From an uncultured Clostridia bacterium (GTDB taxonomy: Bacteria; Bacillota; Clostridia; Christensenellales; UBA1242), in the NCBI GenBank assembly GCA_944384395.1, contig CALWTD010000015.1:1-47046 (forward strand): a stretch of DNA of 47,046 nucleotides, in the 5' to 3' direction. Shown here one piece after another: positions 30,375 through 39,681 of the stretch. A program made the translations under genes and the position numbers. A model generated the notes under the pieces. That model was not told the DNA's origin. It made no database searches and worked only from the letters and a program-made list of their open reading frames with translations. Numbering within the stretch: position 1 is the first letter of the stretch; each line of letters starts with the position of its first letter.

Positions 30375-31655
30375 ATGTACACAGCAAAAAAATTAGATAA
30401 AAACAAATACCAAATCACAATAAGTGCTTCAAAGGAAGAATGGGAGAGTTATGTAAACCATGCTTATGAAGAAAACAAGAACAAATTTAATATTGAAGGA
30501 TTTAGAAAAGGCAAAGCACCAAGAGCAATAATTGAAAAAAATTACGGTTCAACAGTTTTTTATGATGACGCAATTGACCATTTGTTTTCACATGAATATT
30601 CAAATGCACTTATGAATGAAAAAGATATCGAACCAATTGACAATCCAGAAATAAGAATAGACAAATTTGATGACAACGGAATTGTTATCATAGCAGAAGT
30701 ACAGTGTATGCCAGATGTTAAACTTGGTGCATATAAAGGTTTAACAATAAACAAGGCAAAAGGCGAAGTTACAGACGAACAAGTTGAAAAAGAACTAAAT
30801 CAAGCAAGAGAACGTCAAGCAAGGTATGTTGAAGTAGAACGCCAGGCAAAAGACGGCGACTATGCTGTTATAGATTTTGTTGGCTATGTAAACGGAAAAG
30901 AATTTGAAGGCGGAAAGGCAGAAAACTATCGTTTAAAACTTGGTTCAAAAACATTTATTGAAGGCTTTGAAGACCAAGTTATTGGAATGAAAAAAGGCGA
31001 AACAAAAGATGTTAATGTAAAATTCCCTGATGAATATTTTAGTGATGAACTAAAAGGCAAAGATGCAACATTTAAAGTTACATTAAACAAAGTTGAAGAA
31101 AAACAACTTCCAGAACTTGACGATGAATTTGCATCAAATGTGTCAGAATTTGAAACACTTGAAGACTATAAAAAAGACATAAGAAAACATCTTCAAGAAA
31201 ATCTAGAAGCAAGACTTAAAAGAGAAGATGACAACAATATTATAGAAACAATTGTAAAATCAAGCGAAGTTGAAATCCCACAAGTTTTGGTAGAAAAACA
31301 ACTAGACATGTTTGTTGACGATTTTAAAATGAGACTTAGTTATCAAGGATATAAACTTGAAGATTACTTAAAACAAGTTAATATGACAATACAGCAACTA
31401 AGAGATGAAAGAAGAGAACAAGCAAAAGAAGTTGTAAAAACAAGACTTGTTTTGGAAGCGATAGTTAAACAAGAAAAACTAGAAGTAACAGAAGAAGAAC
31501 TTGATGCAAAACTTAAAGAAACAGCCGATAAATATAACAAGAGTTTAGAAGATTATAAAAAGAGTTTGGGAGATAGAAATATAGCCTACTATCAAAATGA
31601 CATTCTTATGAATAAACTTCTAACACTACTCACAGAAAATAACACATTAGCATAA
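30375..31655 (+). CDS. tig: Trigger factor chaperone
   Basis: Ribosome-bound chaperone and peptidyl-prolyl isomerase that meets nascent chains at the exit tunnel. The N-terminal ribosome-binding domain contains the signature GFRKGKAPRAIIE. A FKBP-type PPIase domain spans about 150-240 (GDYAVIDFVGYVNGKEFEGG and YRLKLGSKTFIEGFEDQVIG). The C-terminal helical domain follows with many charged residues. 426 residues, full length. It is first in a tig-clpP-clpX operon, coupling folding and degradation. Confidence 0.96.
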   Translation: MYTAKKLDKNKYQITISASKEEWESYVNHAYEENKNKFNIEGFRKGKAPRAIIEKNYGSTVFYDDAIDHLFSHEYSNALMNEKDIEPIDNPEIRIDKFDDNGIVIIAEVQCMPDVKLGAYKGLTINKAKGEVTDEQVEKELNQARERQARYVEVERQAKDGDYAVIDFVGYVNGKEFEGGKAENYRLKLGSKTFIEGFEDQVIGMKKGETKDVNVKFPDEYFSDELKGKDATFKVTLNKVEEKQLPELDDEFASNVSEFETLEDYKKDIRKHLQENLEARLKREDDNNIIETIVKSSEVEIPQVLVEKQLDMFVDDFKMRLSYQGYKLEDYLKQVNMTIQQLRDERREQAKEVVKTRLVLEAIVKQEKLEVTEEELDAKLKETADKYNKSLEDYKKSLGDRNIAYYQNDILMNKLLTLLTENNTLA

Positions 31656-31682
31656 TTTTATTTTAAAAAGGAGATACTTTAT

Positions 31683-32267
31683 ATGCTTATACCAATGGTT
31701 GTAGACCAAACGAGCAAAGGAGAAAGGTCATACGATATATATTCAAGACTTCTTGAAGACAGAATTGTGTTTATATCAGGAGAAATAACTGACGATGTTG
31801 CAAACAGTGTCGTTGCGCAATTAATCTATCTTGAAGGCAAAAATCCTGATAAAGATATAGCAGTTTATATAAATAGTCCGGGTGGTTCTGTTACTGCTGG
31901 AATGGCAATTTATGACACAATGAACTATATTAAGTGTGATGTTAGCACAATTTGCGTTGGACTTGCTGCTTCTATGGGTGCATTCTTGCTTGCAAGTGGA
32001 ACAAAAGGCAAAAGGTTTGCACTTCCAAATAGCGAGATTATGATTCATCAACCACTTGGTGGAGCACAAGGTCAAGCTAGCGATATTCAAATCAGAGCAA
32101 AACAAATTTTAAAAATAAAGCAAAAAATGAACAAAATTTTAAGTGAAAAAACGGGTCAACCACTTGAAAAAATAGAACAAGACACAGATAGAGATTACTA
32201 TATGGAAGCAAGTGAAGCACAAGAATATGGAATTGTAGATAAAATTTTTGTGAAAAGAAACGACTAA
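31683..32267 (+). CDS. clpP: ATP-dependent Clp protease proteolytic subunit
   Basis: Serine peptidase forming the barrel of ClpXP/ClpCP. The catalytic triad is S97 ([14 protein letters not shown]), H122 ([16 protein letters not shown]) and D171 (TDRDYYM). 194 residues is the usual length, and the short N-terminus [21 protein letters not shown] (partly processed in homologues) is typical. AAGGAGA lies upstream. The gene lies 27 nt after tig and 12 nt before clpX. Confidence 0.97.
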   Translation: MLIPMVVDQTSKGERSYDIYSRLLEDRIVFISGEITDDVANSVVAQLIYLEGKNPDKDIAVYINSPGGSVTAGMAIYDTMNYIKCDVSTICVGLAASMGAFLLASGTKGKRFALPNSEIMIHQPLGGAQGQASDIQIRAKQILKIKQKMNKILSEKTGQPLEKIEQDTDRDYYMEASEAQEYGIVDKIFVKRND

Positions 32268-32279
32268 TAAGGAGAGATT

Positions 32280-33563
32280 ATGAAAGATAACGAAGAAATG
32301 GTATGTTCTTTTTGTGGGAAATCACAACGAGTTGCAAAAAAACTTATTGCAAATCCAACAGGTGATTGTTACATTTGCGATGAATGTGTTGAAATTTGCA
32401 AAGACATCATTAAAGAGACTTCAATAATTAGTGCAGATGAACATATTGACCTTCCAACTCCACAACAAATAAAAGAACAACTTGACGAATATATTGTTGG
32501 GCAAGATGAAGCAAAAAAAGTTTTGTCTGTTGCTGTTTATAATCACTACAAAAGAATTAACTACAACACCGAAGAAAAAGCAAAGTCAAAAGATACCAAT
32601 TTTATTGAACTTGATAAATCTAATATTTTAATGGTTGGTCCAACGGGTTGTGGAAAAACGCTTCTTGCAAAAACACTCGCAAAAATATTAAAAGTTCCTT
32701 TTGCAACAGCAGATGCAACAACTCTAACACAAGCAGGATATGTTGGTGAAGATGTTGAAAATATTTTGTTAAAACTAATTCAAAATGCCGATTATGATAT
32801 AAAAAAGGCAGAAAGAGGCATTATTTATGTTGATGAAATAGATAAAATTGCAAAAAAAGGCGAAAATGTTTCAATAACTCGTGATGTTTCTGGCGAAGGT
32901 GTACAACAAGCACTTCTAAAAATTTTAGAAAGCACAATCGCATCAGTTCCACCACAAGGTGGCAGAAAACATCCACAACAAGAAAATTTGCAAATAGACA
33001 CAACAAACATTTTGTTTATTTGTGGTGGTGCATTTGTTGGACTTGATAAAGTTGTTGAAAGCAGAGTAAATCAAACATCACTTGGTTTTAATGCAAAAGT
33101 AGAAAAATTTGATGGCAATGCAACAAAACTAATAAAACAACTTCAACCACATGACTTAATTAAATATGGTTTAATTCCAGAATTTGTTGGAAGACTACCT
33201 GTTGTTGTTGGGTTAAATGACTTAAACGAAAAAGCACTTGTTGAAATAATGACAAAGCCAAAAAATGCAATAATAAAACAATACGAAAAATTGTTTGATA
33301 TAGAAAACATTAAACTTGAAATAAAACCAGAAGCAATAAGAGCCGTTGCAAAAAAAGCAATGGAATTAAAAACAGGTGCAAGGGGACTTAGAACAATTAT
33401 GGAAGAGCATATGCTAGACCTTATGTACAGTGCTCCTAATGACCCTAAAATAACAAAAATTATAGTTGGTGAAGATGTCATTACAGAAAATGCAAAACCA
33501 ATAATAATAAGAGATGAAGAAAATAAACAACAAAATGAAAATAAAAAAGTTGTAAATGAATAA
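32280..33563 (+). CDS. clpX: ATP-dependent Clp protease ATP-binding subunit ClpX
   Basis: AAA+ unfoldase that feeds substrates to ClpP. The N-terminal zinc-binding domain has C9-x2-C12 and C33-x2-C36. The AAA+ core shows Walker A GPTGCGKT (120-127), Walker B IIYVDEID (181-188), the pore loop GYVGED, and the arginine/sensor region RGLRTIMEE. The IGF-type ClpP loop is represented by SLGFNAKVE. 427 residues with a polar C-terminal tail. It ends the operon at the hairpin 33566-33593. Confidence 0.97.
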   Translation: MKDNEEMVCSFCGKSQRVAKKLIANPTGDCYICDECVEICKDIIKETSIISADEHIDLPTPQQIKEQLDEYIVGQDEAKKVLSVAVYNHYKRINYNTEEKAKSKDTNFIELDKSNILMVGPTGCGKTLLAKTLAKILKVPFATADATTLTQAGYVGEDVENILLKLIQNADYDIKKAERGIIYVDEIDKIAKKGENVSITRDVSGEGVQQALLKILESTIASVPPQGGRKHPQQENLQIDTTNILFICGGAFVGLDKVVESRVNQTSLGFNAKVEKFDGNATKLIKQLQPHDLIKYGLIPEFVGRLPVVVGLNDLNEKALVEIMTKPKNAIIKQYEKLFDIENIKLEIKPEAIRAVAKKAMELKTGARGLRTIMEEHMLDLMYSAPNDPKITKIIVGEDVITENAKPIIIRDEENKQQNENKKVVNE

Positions 33564-33565
33564 CA

Positions 33566-33593
33566 AAAAATCTTGCTAAAAGGCAAGATTTTT
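33566..33593. terminator. Bidirectional terminator after clpX
   Basis: An 11-bp stem AAAAATCTTGC/GCAAGATTTTT with a 6-nt loop, serving clpX (+) and the convergent DUF1540 gene (-). Confidence 0.8.
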
Positions 33594-33911
33594 TTATTTT
33601 TTAAAATATGTTGCACAAAGAGGCATATTTTTTATGCAGTTTATTGTTATTCCATTTGCTTCGCAAGTTTGCTCACTTTTAAACAAACAATCAGCCTGGC
33701 AATGAATACAACCTTTTTTTGATTCACGGTGTGCGTGATATTTTGGTGGATTTTCTCCAAATATGTGTCGTGATGTATCGGGTATATTTTTAAGATTATC
33801 GTTTTTTTGATAGTATGTGCAATTTATTTTATCACCAATTAAAATTTGTTTTGATGTGCACGAAAATCCTTTGTTATAAACACAACTTCGCTCTCTACAA
33901 ATTATGTCCAT
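33594..33911 (-). CDS. Cysteine-rich protein with two DUF1540-like units
   Basis: The 105-residue protein has two related Cys units: residues about 4-34 (IICRERSCVYNKGFSC, then I-x-I-G...CTYY) and about 68-103 (CIHCQADCLF...C...C...CATYF). This C-x4-C-x-Y-N...C...C-T-(Y/F) pattern is that of DUF1540, a small family probably binding metal. The spacer has His residues (RHIFGENPPKYHAHRE). GGAGAACTC precedes the ATG. No known biochemical function. Confidence 0.65.
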   Translation of the reverse strand: MDIICRERSCVYNKGFSCTSKQILIGDKINCTYYQKNDNLKNIPDTSRHIFGENPPKYHAHRESKKGCIHCQADCLFKSEQTCEANGITINCIKNMPLCATYFKK

Positions 33912-33976
33912 TGAGTTCTCCTTTTTTCTTTTTTTGTTATTATTATTGACTAATGTGTTATATTTAAACTAAAATG

Positions 33977-34052
33977 GGTGTGAGAAGCAAAATTTGTATA
34001 TCAAATTTTTAATTGCAAAGCAATTTGTTTGCGAGCAAACGCTTCTCACACC
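33977..34052 (+). ncRNA. Cloverleaf-shaped palindromic element upstream of rplI
   Basis: Seventy-six nt fold into a closed four-way junction: outer 12-bp stem GGTGTGAGAAGC/GCTTCTCACACC (33977-33988, 34041-34052), and three inner hairpins placed with zero- or one-base linkers: AAAATTTG/CAAATTTT (33989-34009), AATTGC/GCAATT (34011-34025) and GTTTG/CAAAC (34027-34040). All stems are perfect. It has no tRNA consensus bases. It lies 31 nt before rplI and could be leader RNA or a DNA repeat element. Not matched to any family I know. Confidence 0.5.
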
Positions 34053-34082
34053 ATACACAAAATTGTGTTATAAGGAGTAATA

Positions 34083-34526
34083 ATGAAAGTAATTTTATTA
34101 AAAGATGTAAAAAATATTGGAAAAAAAGGCGATGTAAAAGACGTTGCTGATGGTTATGGTAAAAACTATCTAATTAAAAATGGTTTTGCAGTTATTGCCA
34201 ACAATTCTAATATGAATGACAATATAAACAAAAAAGTTGCTCAAAACTATCATAAAGAACAAGAATATTTAAGAGCACAAGAAAAAGCAAAACAAATAGA
34301 AGGCAAAGAAATTATTGTAAAAATTAAGTGTGGCGAAAATGGAAAAATCTTTGGTGCAGTAACATCAAAAGAAATAGCAGAAGGTTTTAAGGCAATCAAT
34401 TTAGAAGTTGACAAAAGAAAAATAGAACTAAAAGAACCAATAAAATTTGCAGGCAACTATAATTTAAGAGTAAAATTATATGAGGGTGTGTATGCAAAAT
34501 TTACAGTTAAGGTCGTTGCACAGTAA
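34083..34526 (+). CDS. rplI: 50S ribosomal protein L9
   Basis: Binds 23S rRNA near the L1 stalk. The protein starts MKVILLKDVKNIGKKGDVKD and continues V-A-D-G-Y-G-K-N-Y-L-I, the L9 signature; a long connecting helix (about 45-75) and the C-terminal domain with KCGENGKIFGAVTSKEIAE complete it. 147 residues, standard. AAGGAG is at 34072-34077. Its stop codon overlaps the ATG of the next gene by one base (TAATG). Confidence 0.96.
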   Translation: MKVILLKDVKNIGKKGDVKDVADGYGKNYLIKNGFAVIANNSNMNDNINKKVAQNYHKEQEYLRAQEKAKQIEGKEIIVKIKCGENGKIFGAVTSKEIAEGFKAINLEVDKRKIELKEPIKFAGNYNLRVKLYEGVYAKFTVKVVAQ

Positions 34527-35314
34527 TGAGAGTTTGTAATCTATCTTCTGGAAGCGACGGAAACCTTACATATTTAGAAACAGACAACACAAAAATTTTA
34601 GTGGATATTGGCTTGTCGTGTGCAGAAACATGCAAAAGACTTCAACTTTTAAATGTACAGCCACAAGAAATTGATGCAATTTTAATCACTCATGAGCATA
34701 GCGACCATATAAAAGGACTAGATGTTTTTGCATCAAAGTATAAAACAAAAGTATATGTTCATGAAAAAGGTATGGGCGCTGTGTATGCAAAAATGAAAAA
34801 ACTTCCAGCAATGCAAATGTATGCCTTTGGCGATTTTGCTTTTAATATTAAAGATTTAGTTATAGACAATGTAACACTTCCACATGACTCTGTTCATTGC
34901 ACGGGTTTTATTTTTTCGTGTGGGCAAAAAAAAATTAGTATTATAACAGATTTGGGACATACTACAAATGTAATCTTAAATAAAATAAGTGGCAGTTCGC
35001 TAGTTTATTTAGAATCAAATCACGATGAACAGATGTTAAAAAATAATCCAAATTATTCAGCATCATTAAAGACGCGAATACTTGGAAAAAATGGGCACTT
35101 GTCAAATATCGCTTGTGCTCAAGCAGCGGAATACCTTGCAAAAACAGGAACAAAACAAATTATGCTTTCACACTTATCAAGGCACAATAATACCGAAAGT
35201 CTTGCATATAACACGGTTTGTAGTTATCTTAAAACAAAGGGAATAATAGAAGGCGAAAATATAAAAATTTCTGTTGCCAGCATCTATCCGAGTGCAATTT
35301 TTAAATTAAACTAA
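34526..35314 (+). CDS. Metallo-beta-lactamase fold hydrolase, YycJ/WalJ type
   Basis: An MBL-fold phosphodiesterase-like protein of 262 residues. Metal-binding residues are in THEHSDHIKGLD; other family motifs are N-L-S-S-G-S-D-G-N near the start, ITDLGHTT, LESNHDEQML and the C-terminal HLSRHNNTESLA. WalJ-type proteins accompany walRK in other Firmicutes and have been tied to DNA and cell-wall-related processes, though the natural substrate is uncertain. Here it is coupled to rplI (1-nt overlap) and followed by an HtrA-type protease, the same partner it often has. Confidence 0.85.
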   Translation: MRVCNLSSGSDGNLTYLETDNTKILVDIGLSCAETCKRLQLLNVQPQEIDAILITHEHSDHIKGLDVFASKYKTKVYVHEKGMGAVYAKMKKLPAMQMYAFGDFAFNIKDLVIDNVTLPHDSVHCTGFIFSCGQKKISIITDLGHTTNVILNKISGSSLVYLESNHDEQMLKNNPNYSASLKTRILGKNGHLSNIACAQAAEYLAKTGTKQIMLSHLSRHNNTESLAYNTVCSYLKTKGIIEGENIKISVASIYPSAIFKLN

Positions 35315-35333
35315 ACAACTGCAAAGGAGAATT

Positions 35334-36362
35334 ATGAAAAAAGCAGTTGTTTTTTTATTTGTTTTAGTTACATTGTTTTGTTGTGGTTGCAATTTAATTA
35401 ATAATACCGACACATATTTTGCAGAAAATATAGACATGACGCCAAGGCAAATTGCTCTTAGTAGCGAAATGGATACAGTTAGTGTTGTTGAGCAGGTTAA
35501 AAGTGCAGTTGTTGGAATACAATCAAATATAACAGGTGGTTATGCAATAGGCAGTGGTGTCGCAATTGCAGATAATGGATATATACTAACAAATCAACAC
35601 GTTATAGATGGAGCAAAAAGTGTTATCGTATATTTTGCAAATCAAACAAAATCATCAGCACAAATAATATGGCAAGATAGTTCGCAAGATCTTGCAGTGA
35701 TAAAATCAGAAACTGCACTTCCATATCTTGTTTGCAGTGAAGAAAAAGTGAAGGTTGGGCAAGATGTTTTGGCAATAGGAACACCACTCACATTAGATTT
35801 TAAACACACCGTAACAAAGGGCATAATTTCGGCACTAAATAGAACATTGCAAGTAGAAAATGAAAACGGCACAATTTCGTATATGCAAAATTTAATCCAA
35901 CACGATGCAAGTATAAATCCGGGCAATAGTGGTGGACCGATAATAAACTTAAAAGGCGAAGTCGTTGGAATAAACACATTAAAGGCAAGCGAAGCAGAAG
36001 GAATAGGGTTTGCAATTCCTATAAGTGTTGGCAAGACTGCAATAGAAAAACTTTCTGTAAGTAATAATTGGAAACCTTCTTATATGGGAATATTTGCACT
36101 TGACAACGAAGTTGCAAAGTTTAAAGGAGAAAAGGTTAGCACAAACCAAGGTGTGTTTGTTGCAAGTGTTGACGAAGAATCCCTTTGCAAAGATTGTTTT
36201 ATTAAGGGAGATATTATTCTTGAAATAAACGGCGAAAAAATAAATTCTGTTTTGGATTTAAGACTGGCACTCTATAAATATAAAAATGGGGATAGTGTAA
36301 TAGTTAAAGTTTTAAGAAATGATGAAATAATTGAAACAAGATGTAATATGTCGCAAAGATAA
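35334..36362 (+). CDS. HtrA/DegP-like serine protease, possible lipoprotein
   Basis: Envelope quality-control protease with a trypsin-like domain and one PDZ domain. The catalytic triad is visible: H89 (LTNQHVIDGA), D119 (SSQDLAVIK) and S199 (INPGNSGGPI). A PDZ domain follows at about 240-340 (GVFVASVDEE, GDIILEINGEKI). The N-terminus is a hydrophobic signal ending FCCGCN, which may be a lipobox with C19 as lipidated residue; otherwise it would be a membrane anchor. GGAGA precedes the ATG. It follows the WalJ-type gene by 19 nt, forming an rplI-walJ-htrA unit. Confidence 0.9.
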   Translation: MKKAVVFLFVLVTLFCCGCNLINNTDTYFAENIDMTPRQIALSSEMDTVSVVEQVKSAVVGIQSNITGGYAIGSGVAIADNGYILTNQHVIDGAKSVIVYFANQTKSSAQIIWQDSSQDLAVIKSETALPYLVCSEEKVKVGQDVLAIGTPLTLDFKHTVTKGIISALNRTLQVENENGTISYMQNLIQHDASINPGNSGGPIINLKGEVVGINTLKASEAEGIGFAIPISVGKTAIEKLSVSNNWKPSYMGIFALDNEVAKFKGEKVSTNQGVFVASVDEESLCKDCFIKGDIILEINGEKINSVLDLRLALYKYKNGDSVIVKVLRNDEIIETRCNMSQR

Positions 36363-36374
36363 AAGTATAAGTAA

Positions 36375-36405
36375 ATAAAATCGCAATACTGCGATTTTAT
36401 TTTTA
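36375..36405 (+). terminator. Terminator after the HtrA gene
   Basis: An 11-bp perfect stem ATAAAATCGCA/TGCGATTTTAT with an ATAC loop and T-run. Confidence 0.8.
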
Positions 36406-36445
36406 AATAGTTGTTATTTTCAATTTTATATGTATAATATAAGTC

Positions 36446-37441
36446 ATGGACAAAAGAATAAAATACAATAAATACGATTCAGGTATTTGCTTTTTGGGAG
36501 CAATAGTCGCTCCATCACTTGTGAGCATAGTATATATGTTACTTGCAACAGTAATCGCAACAATTTGTGGTGCAAATTTAAATAATTTGTCAAATAATAC
36601 AGTGTTTTTATATTTTTCACTTTTTATTTCTCCAATTGCTTTTAGTAGTTTGTTTTTTATATACAACAAAAAGGCAAAAATAAATTGGGTAAAATCATTA
36701 AATATAAAAAGTAAAGTCAGTTTTTTAAACATTGTTTTATGTGTTTTTTTGGCGTTTATTTGTACATTTGGTTTTACAAATGTTGTAAATTTGTTTGATG
36801 CAATACTAAGCGAACTTGGGTTTAAAATACAAAGTGATTTACCAATTACAATAGATAACTTTGGAGTGTGTTTGGCAATGCTTTTTGCAATGGCAGTTTT
36901 GCCTGCGATTTTTGAAGAATTGTTGTTTAGGGGAGTTATATTTAATGGCTTAAAAGACTATAACAAATGGTGGGCAATTTTTGGCAGTGCAATTTTGTTT
37001 TCACTTATGCACTTAAATGTTGAACAAACAATATATCCGTTTATAGTTGGAACAATTCTTGCGTTTGTTATGCTTAAAACAAACAATATAATTTATCCAA
37101 TGATAATTCATTTTTTAAACAATGCAATAGTTATTGTTGTAACATATATATCAACAGTAAAAAATATACAACAAGCAAGTTTTGTTTTGTCATATAAATC
37201 GGCAATTTTTGCAATTGTTTATTGTATAACAGCCATACTTTTAATTGCAGTTATTATAAAATTATTAATGAAAAAACAAAAAAAAGTTTCATATTTTCAA
37301 ACAAAAAGTGATAATATAATAGAAGATTTACCAAAATCTAACACAAATGTATATGTAAAACACAATACATTTTTATGGGCAGGTGTGTTTGTTGCAATTT
37401 TTATTTGGCTTATAGATTTAATTTCGGGATTTAGTGCATAG
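36446..37441 (+). CDS. CPBP family intramembrane metalloprotease (first of two)
   Basis: Seven or eight hydrophobic helices in 331 residues. The CPBP (CAAX/Abi) catalytic motifs are complete: EELLFRG, the F-S-L-M-H-L-N helix, and MIIHFLNNA. Bacterial members include bacteriocin-immunity and protein-processing enzymes; the substrate here is unknown. Two extra C-terminal segments end in a hydrophobic helix (about 310-329) that the next gene shares in general form. The ATG follows a weak ribosome-binding site. It heads a CPBP-CPBP-rlmH unit. Confidence 0.85.
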   Translation: MDKRIKYNKYDSGICFLGAIVAPSLVSIVYMLLATVIATICGANLNNLSNNTVFLYFSLFISPIAFSSLFFIYNKKAKINWVKSLNIKSKVSFLNIVLCVFLAFICTFGFTNVVNLFDAILSELGFKIQSDLPITIDNFGVCLAMLFAMAVLPAIFEELLFRGVIFNGLKDYNKWWAIFGSAILFSLMHLNVEQTIYPFIVGTILAFVMLKTNNIIYPMIIHFLNNAIVIVVTYISTVKNIQQASFVLSYKSAIFAIVYCITAILLIAVIIKLLMKKQKKVSYFQTKSDNIIEDLPKSNTNVYVKHNTFLWAGVFVAIFIWLIDLISGFSA

Positions 37442-37459
37442 AATAGATAAAGGGAAGTT

Positions 37460-38569
37460 ATGTTTAAGAAAAGAAGTGAAATTTTTGATAGTAATTTTGT
37501 GTATTTTTTAATACTTAGTTTTTTTATTGTTATAAGAATAATATCAGCAACTTTTTCGCTTAGTAGTGTTGTTGGATATGTTCTTAATTTTGTTATACAA
37601 GTTGGACTAATGCTTTGTTTGTCGCTGTTTTTGTTCTCTTTTTTAAGAAAACAAAAATTAAAACAAACATTAAACATGTATGGTTTTCATAAAATCAATT
37701 TTAAGGCAATTTTGCTTTCTATTTTGATTGGAGTTTTAGTTTATTTTGCAACAATTTTTGTCGCAACATTTTTTTCTGCTATTTTAAAACTTTTGGGGTA
37801 TGAAAAAGTATCAAGTTCTGTTATGCAATCATATCCAGTATGGCTTTTAATTTTGGAACTTTTATTTACGGCAGTTCTTCCGGGAATTTGTGAAGAAGTT
37901 GCAAACAGAGGAATGATTCTTAATAGTTACAAAAAAATGGGTGCAAAAAAGGCAATTCTTTTAAGTGGACTTTTGTTTGGACTTATGCACCTTAACATTG
38001 ACCAATTCTTTTATGCAACAATAATAGGCTTTTTCTTTGGCTTTGTTGCACTCTTAACTGATAGTATTTACCCAACAATGATTATGCACTTTACAAATAA
38101 TGCAGTAAGTACATTAATGGGATTTTCAATATTTAATGGTTTGCCAATAGGAACAGCAATAAATAACTTTTTAAACTCTCTTGCAACTGGAAATGCTTTT
38201 GTTTCTATTCTTTTAATTTTTGCATTAATTATGACAATAATCTTTTTGCTTATATTTTTAACACTTCAACTGTTTAAACAAACAAGAGTGGAAAAACTAA
38301 CAAAACTTGCAAATGAAATGATGAAAACCGAACTTAGAAAAGAAATTATGGGAGATTTGGTTGAAGAAGAAAACAATCAAAACGACAATGTTGAATTTAC
38401 TCAGCACACATTAGGGTCTAAAAAGATTTTTAATGTAAATTTTAAAAATCTATCGCTTTTAGGTGGCTCACGATATAAGCCAACATTTAAAGATAATATA
38501 TTTTTGTATATCAATTTGTTTATGAGCATTGTTATAACAATATTTACATTTATTTGGGGAATTTTATAA
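37460..38569 (+). CDS. CPBP family intramembrane metalloprotease (second of two)
   Basis: A 369-residue paralogue of the preceding gene, with motifs CEEVANRG, FGLMHLNIDQ and MIMHFTNNA, so all proposed metal/catalytic residues are kept. After the CPBP core come a charged cytoplasmic segment (about 275-330, rich in K, E and N) and a final hydrophobic helix (about 345-367). GGGAAG precedes the ATG. Tandem duplication is likely from the shared layout, though identity looks moderate. The stop overlaps the rlmH start (TAATG). Confidence 0.85.
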   Translation: MFKKRSEIFDSNFVYFLILSFFIVIRIISATFSLSSVVGYVLNFVIQVGLMLCLSLFLFSFLRKQKLKQTLNMYGFHKINFKAILLSILIGVLVYFATIFVATFFSAILKLLGYEKVSSSVMQSYPVWLLILELLFTAVLPGICEEVANRGMILNSYKKMGAKKAILLSGLLFGLMHLNIDQFFYATIIGFFFGFVALLTDSIYPTMIMHFTNNAVSTLMGFSIFNGLPIGTAINNFLNSLATGNAFVSILLIFALIMTIIFLLIFLTLQLFKQTRVEKLTKLANEMMKTELRKEIMGDLVEEENNQNDNVEFTQHTLGSKKIFNVNFKNLSLLGGSRYKPTFKDNIFLYINLFMSIVITIFTFIWGIL

Positions 38570-39030
38570 TGTATAAAGTAAACTTATATTGTGTTGGAAA
38601 TTTAAAAGATAAAGAATATTTGTCGATGTGCGAAGAATATCAAAAAAGAATTTCACGATTTGCAAACATAAACATAATAGAAATAAAAGAAAAAAATGAA
38701 TTAAATAATATAAATTTAATAATAGAAAGCGAAACAAAAGAAATTCTAAATAAAATAAATGCATCAAGTGTTGTTTTGTTTGATGTTAAAGGTGAAAGTC
38801 TTTCAAGTGAAAAATTTGCCGAGTTTATTGAAAAATATTTTCAAACAAACAGCGAACTAAATTTAGTTATTGGTGGCAGTTATGGGGTGTCAGATTTTTT
38901 AAAACAAAATGCAAGCAAAAAAATAAGTTTAAGTGCAATGACATTTCCACACAGACTTTTTAGAGTTATGGCATTAGAACAAATATATAGGGCTTTTACA
39001 ATTTTAAATAATGTGTCATATCATAAATAA
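38569..39030 (+). CDS. rlmH: 23S rRNA pseudouridine1915 N3-methyltransferase RlmH
   Basis: SPOUT-fold enzyme that methylates pseudouridine 1915 in helix 69, the helix modified by RluD. Motifs include the N-terminal VNLYCVGNLKD, LFDVKGESLSSEKFA, the knot-forming LVIGGSYGVSDFL and the C-terminal LSAMTFPHRLFRVMALEQIYRA (seen across the last 40 residues). I chose the ATG at 38569, giving about 153 residues, which matches the family. Coupled by one base to the CPBP gene. Confidence 0.95.
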   Translation: MYKVNLYCVGNLKDKEYLSMCEEYQKRISRFANINIIEIKEKNELNNINLIIESETKEILNKINASSVVLFDVKGESLSSEKFAEFIEKYFQTNSELNLVIGGSYGVSDFLKQNASKKISLSAMTFPHRLFRVMALEQIYRAFTILNNVSYHK

Positions 39031-39036
39031 ATTTAA

Positions 39037-39068
39037 AATAGTCAAGGTAAAATTTGACTATTTTTTTG
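39037..39068 (+). terminator. Terminator after rlmH
   Basis: A 9-bp stem AATAGTCAA/TTGACTATT with an 8-nt loop and T-run. Confidence 0.75.
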
Positions 39069-39088
39069 TTTTATATTAGCATAGTGTT

Positions 39089-39535
39089 ATGGAAAATGAA
39101 TTTATGAATTTAGCACTAGAAATGGCAAAAAAAGCATATAAAAAAGACGAAGTTCCAATTGGTGCAGTAATAATAAAAAATAATAAGGTTATTGCAAAAG
39201 GTTATAACAAACGAGAAAAAACTCAAAATGCAATACTGCATGCAGAAGTTGACGCAATAATAAAGGCGTGCAAAAAACTTAAATCATGGCGACTTGATGA
39301 TTGCGAAATGTATGTAACCTTAAAGCCATGTCCAATGTGTGCTGGGGCAATTGTAAATGCAAGAATAAAAACTGTTTATTATGGAGCAACGGATACTAAT
39401 GACGATGAAAAATTATTTGAAAAAATAATGGAAAATAATTTAAAATTAAATCATAAAACAAATTATTTTTATTTAGAAAATAATGAGTGTAAAAATATTT
39501 TAAAAACTTTTTTTAAAAACAAAAGAAAAAGATAA
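39089..39535 (+). CDS. tadA: tRNA-specific adenosine deaminase TadA
   Basis: Deaminates A34 to inosine in tRNA-Arg(ACG). The zinc site is H51-A-E53 (LHAEVDAI) and P-C81-P-M-C84 (KPCPMCAGAI); E53 is the proton shuttle. Other TadA features are VPIGAVII and NARIKTVYYGATD. 148 residues, standard. 39536-39681 beyond it is nearly pure A/T and contains the promoter region of the next gene. Confidence 0.93.
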   Translation: MENEFMNLALEMAKKAYKKDEVPIGAVIIKNNKVIAKGYNKREKTQNAILHAEVDAIIKACKKLKSWRLDDCEMYVTLKPCPMCAGAIVNARIKTVYYGATDTNDDEKLFEKIMENNLKLNHKTNYFYLENNECKNILKTFFKNKRKR

Positions 39536-39681
39536 AATTATAATATTTTTTTTATTTTTTTTAATATATTTTAAATTTATTTTTATTTAATTAAATATTT
39601 TTTCATATGTTGTTTTAAAATATATTTAGTAAAACAATAAAAACTGTTGTAAAAATTTGTAGAATAAGATATACTAAAAAT

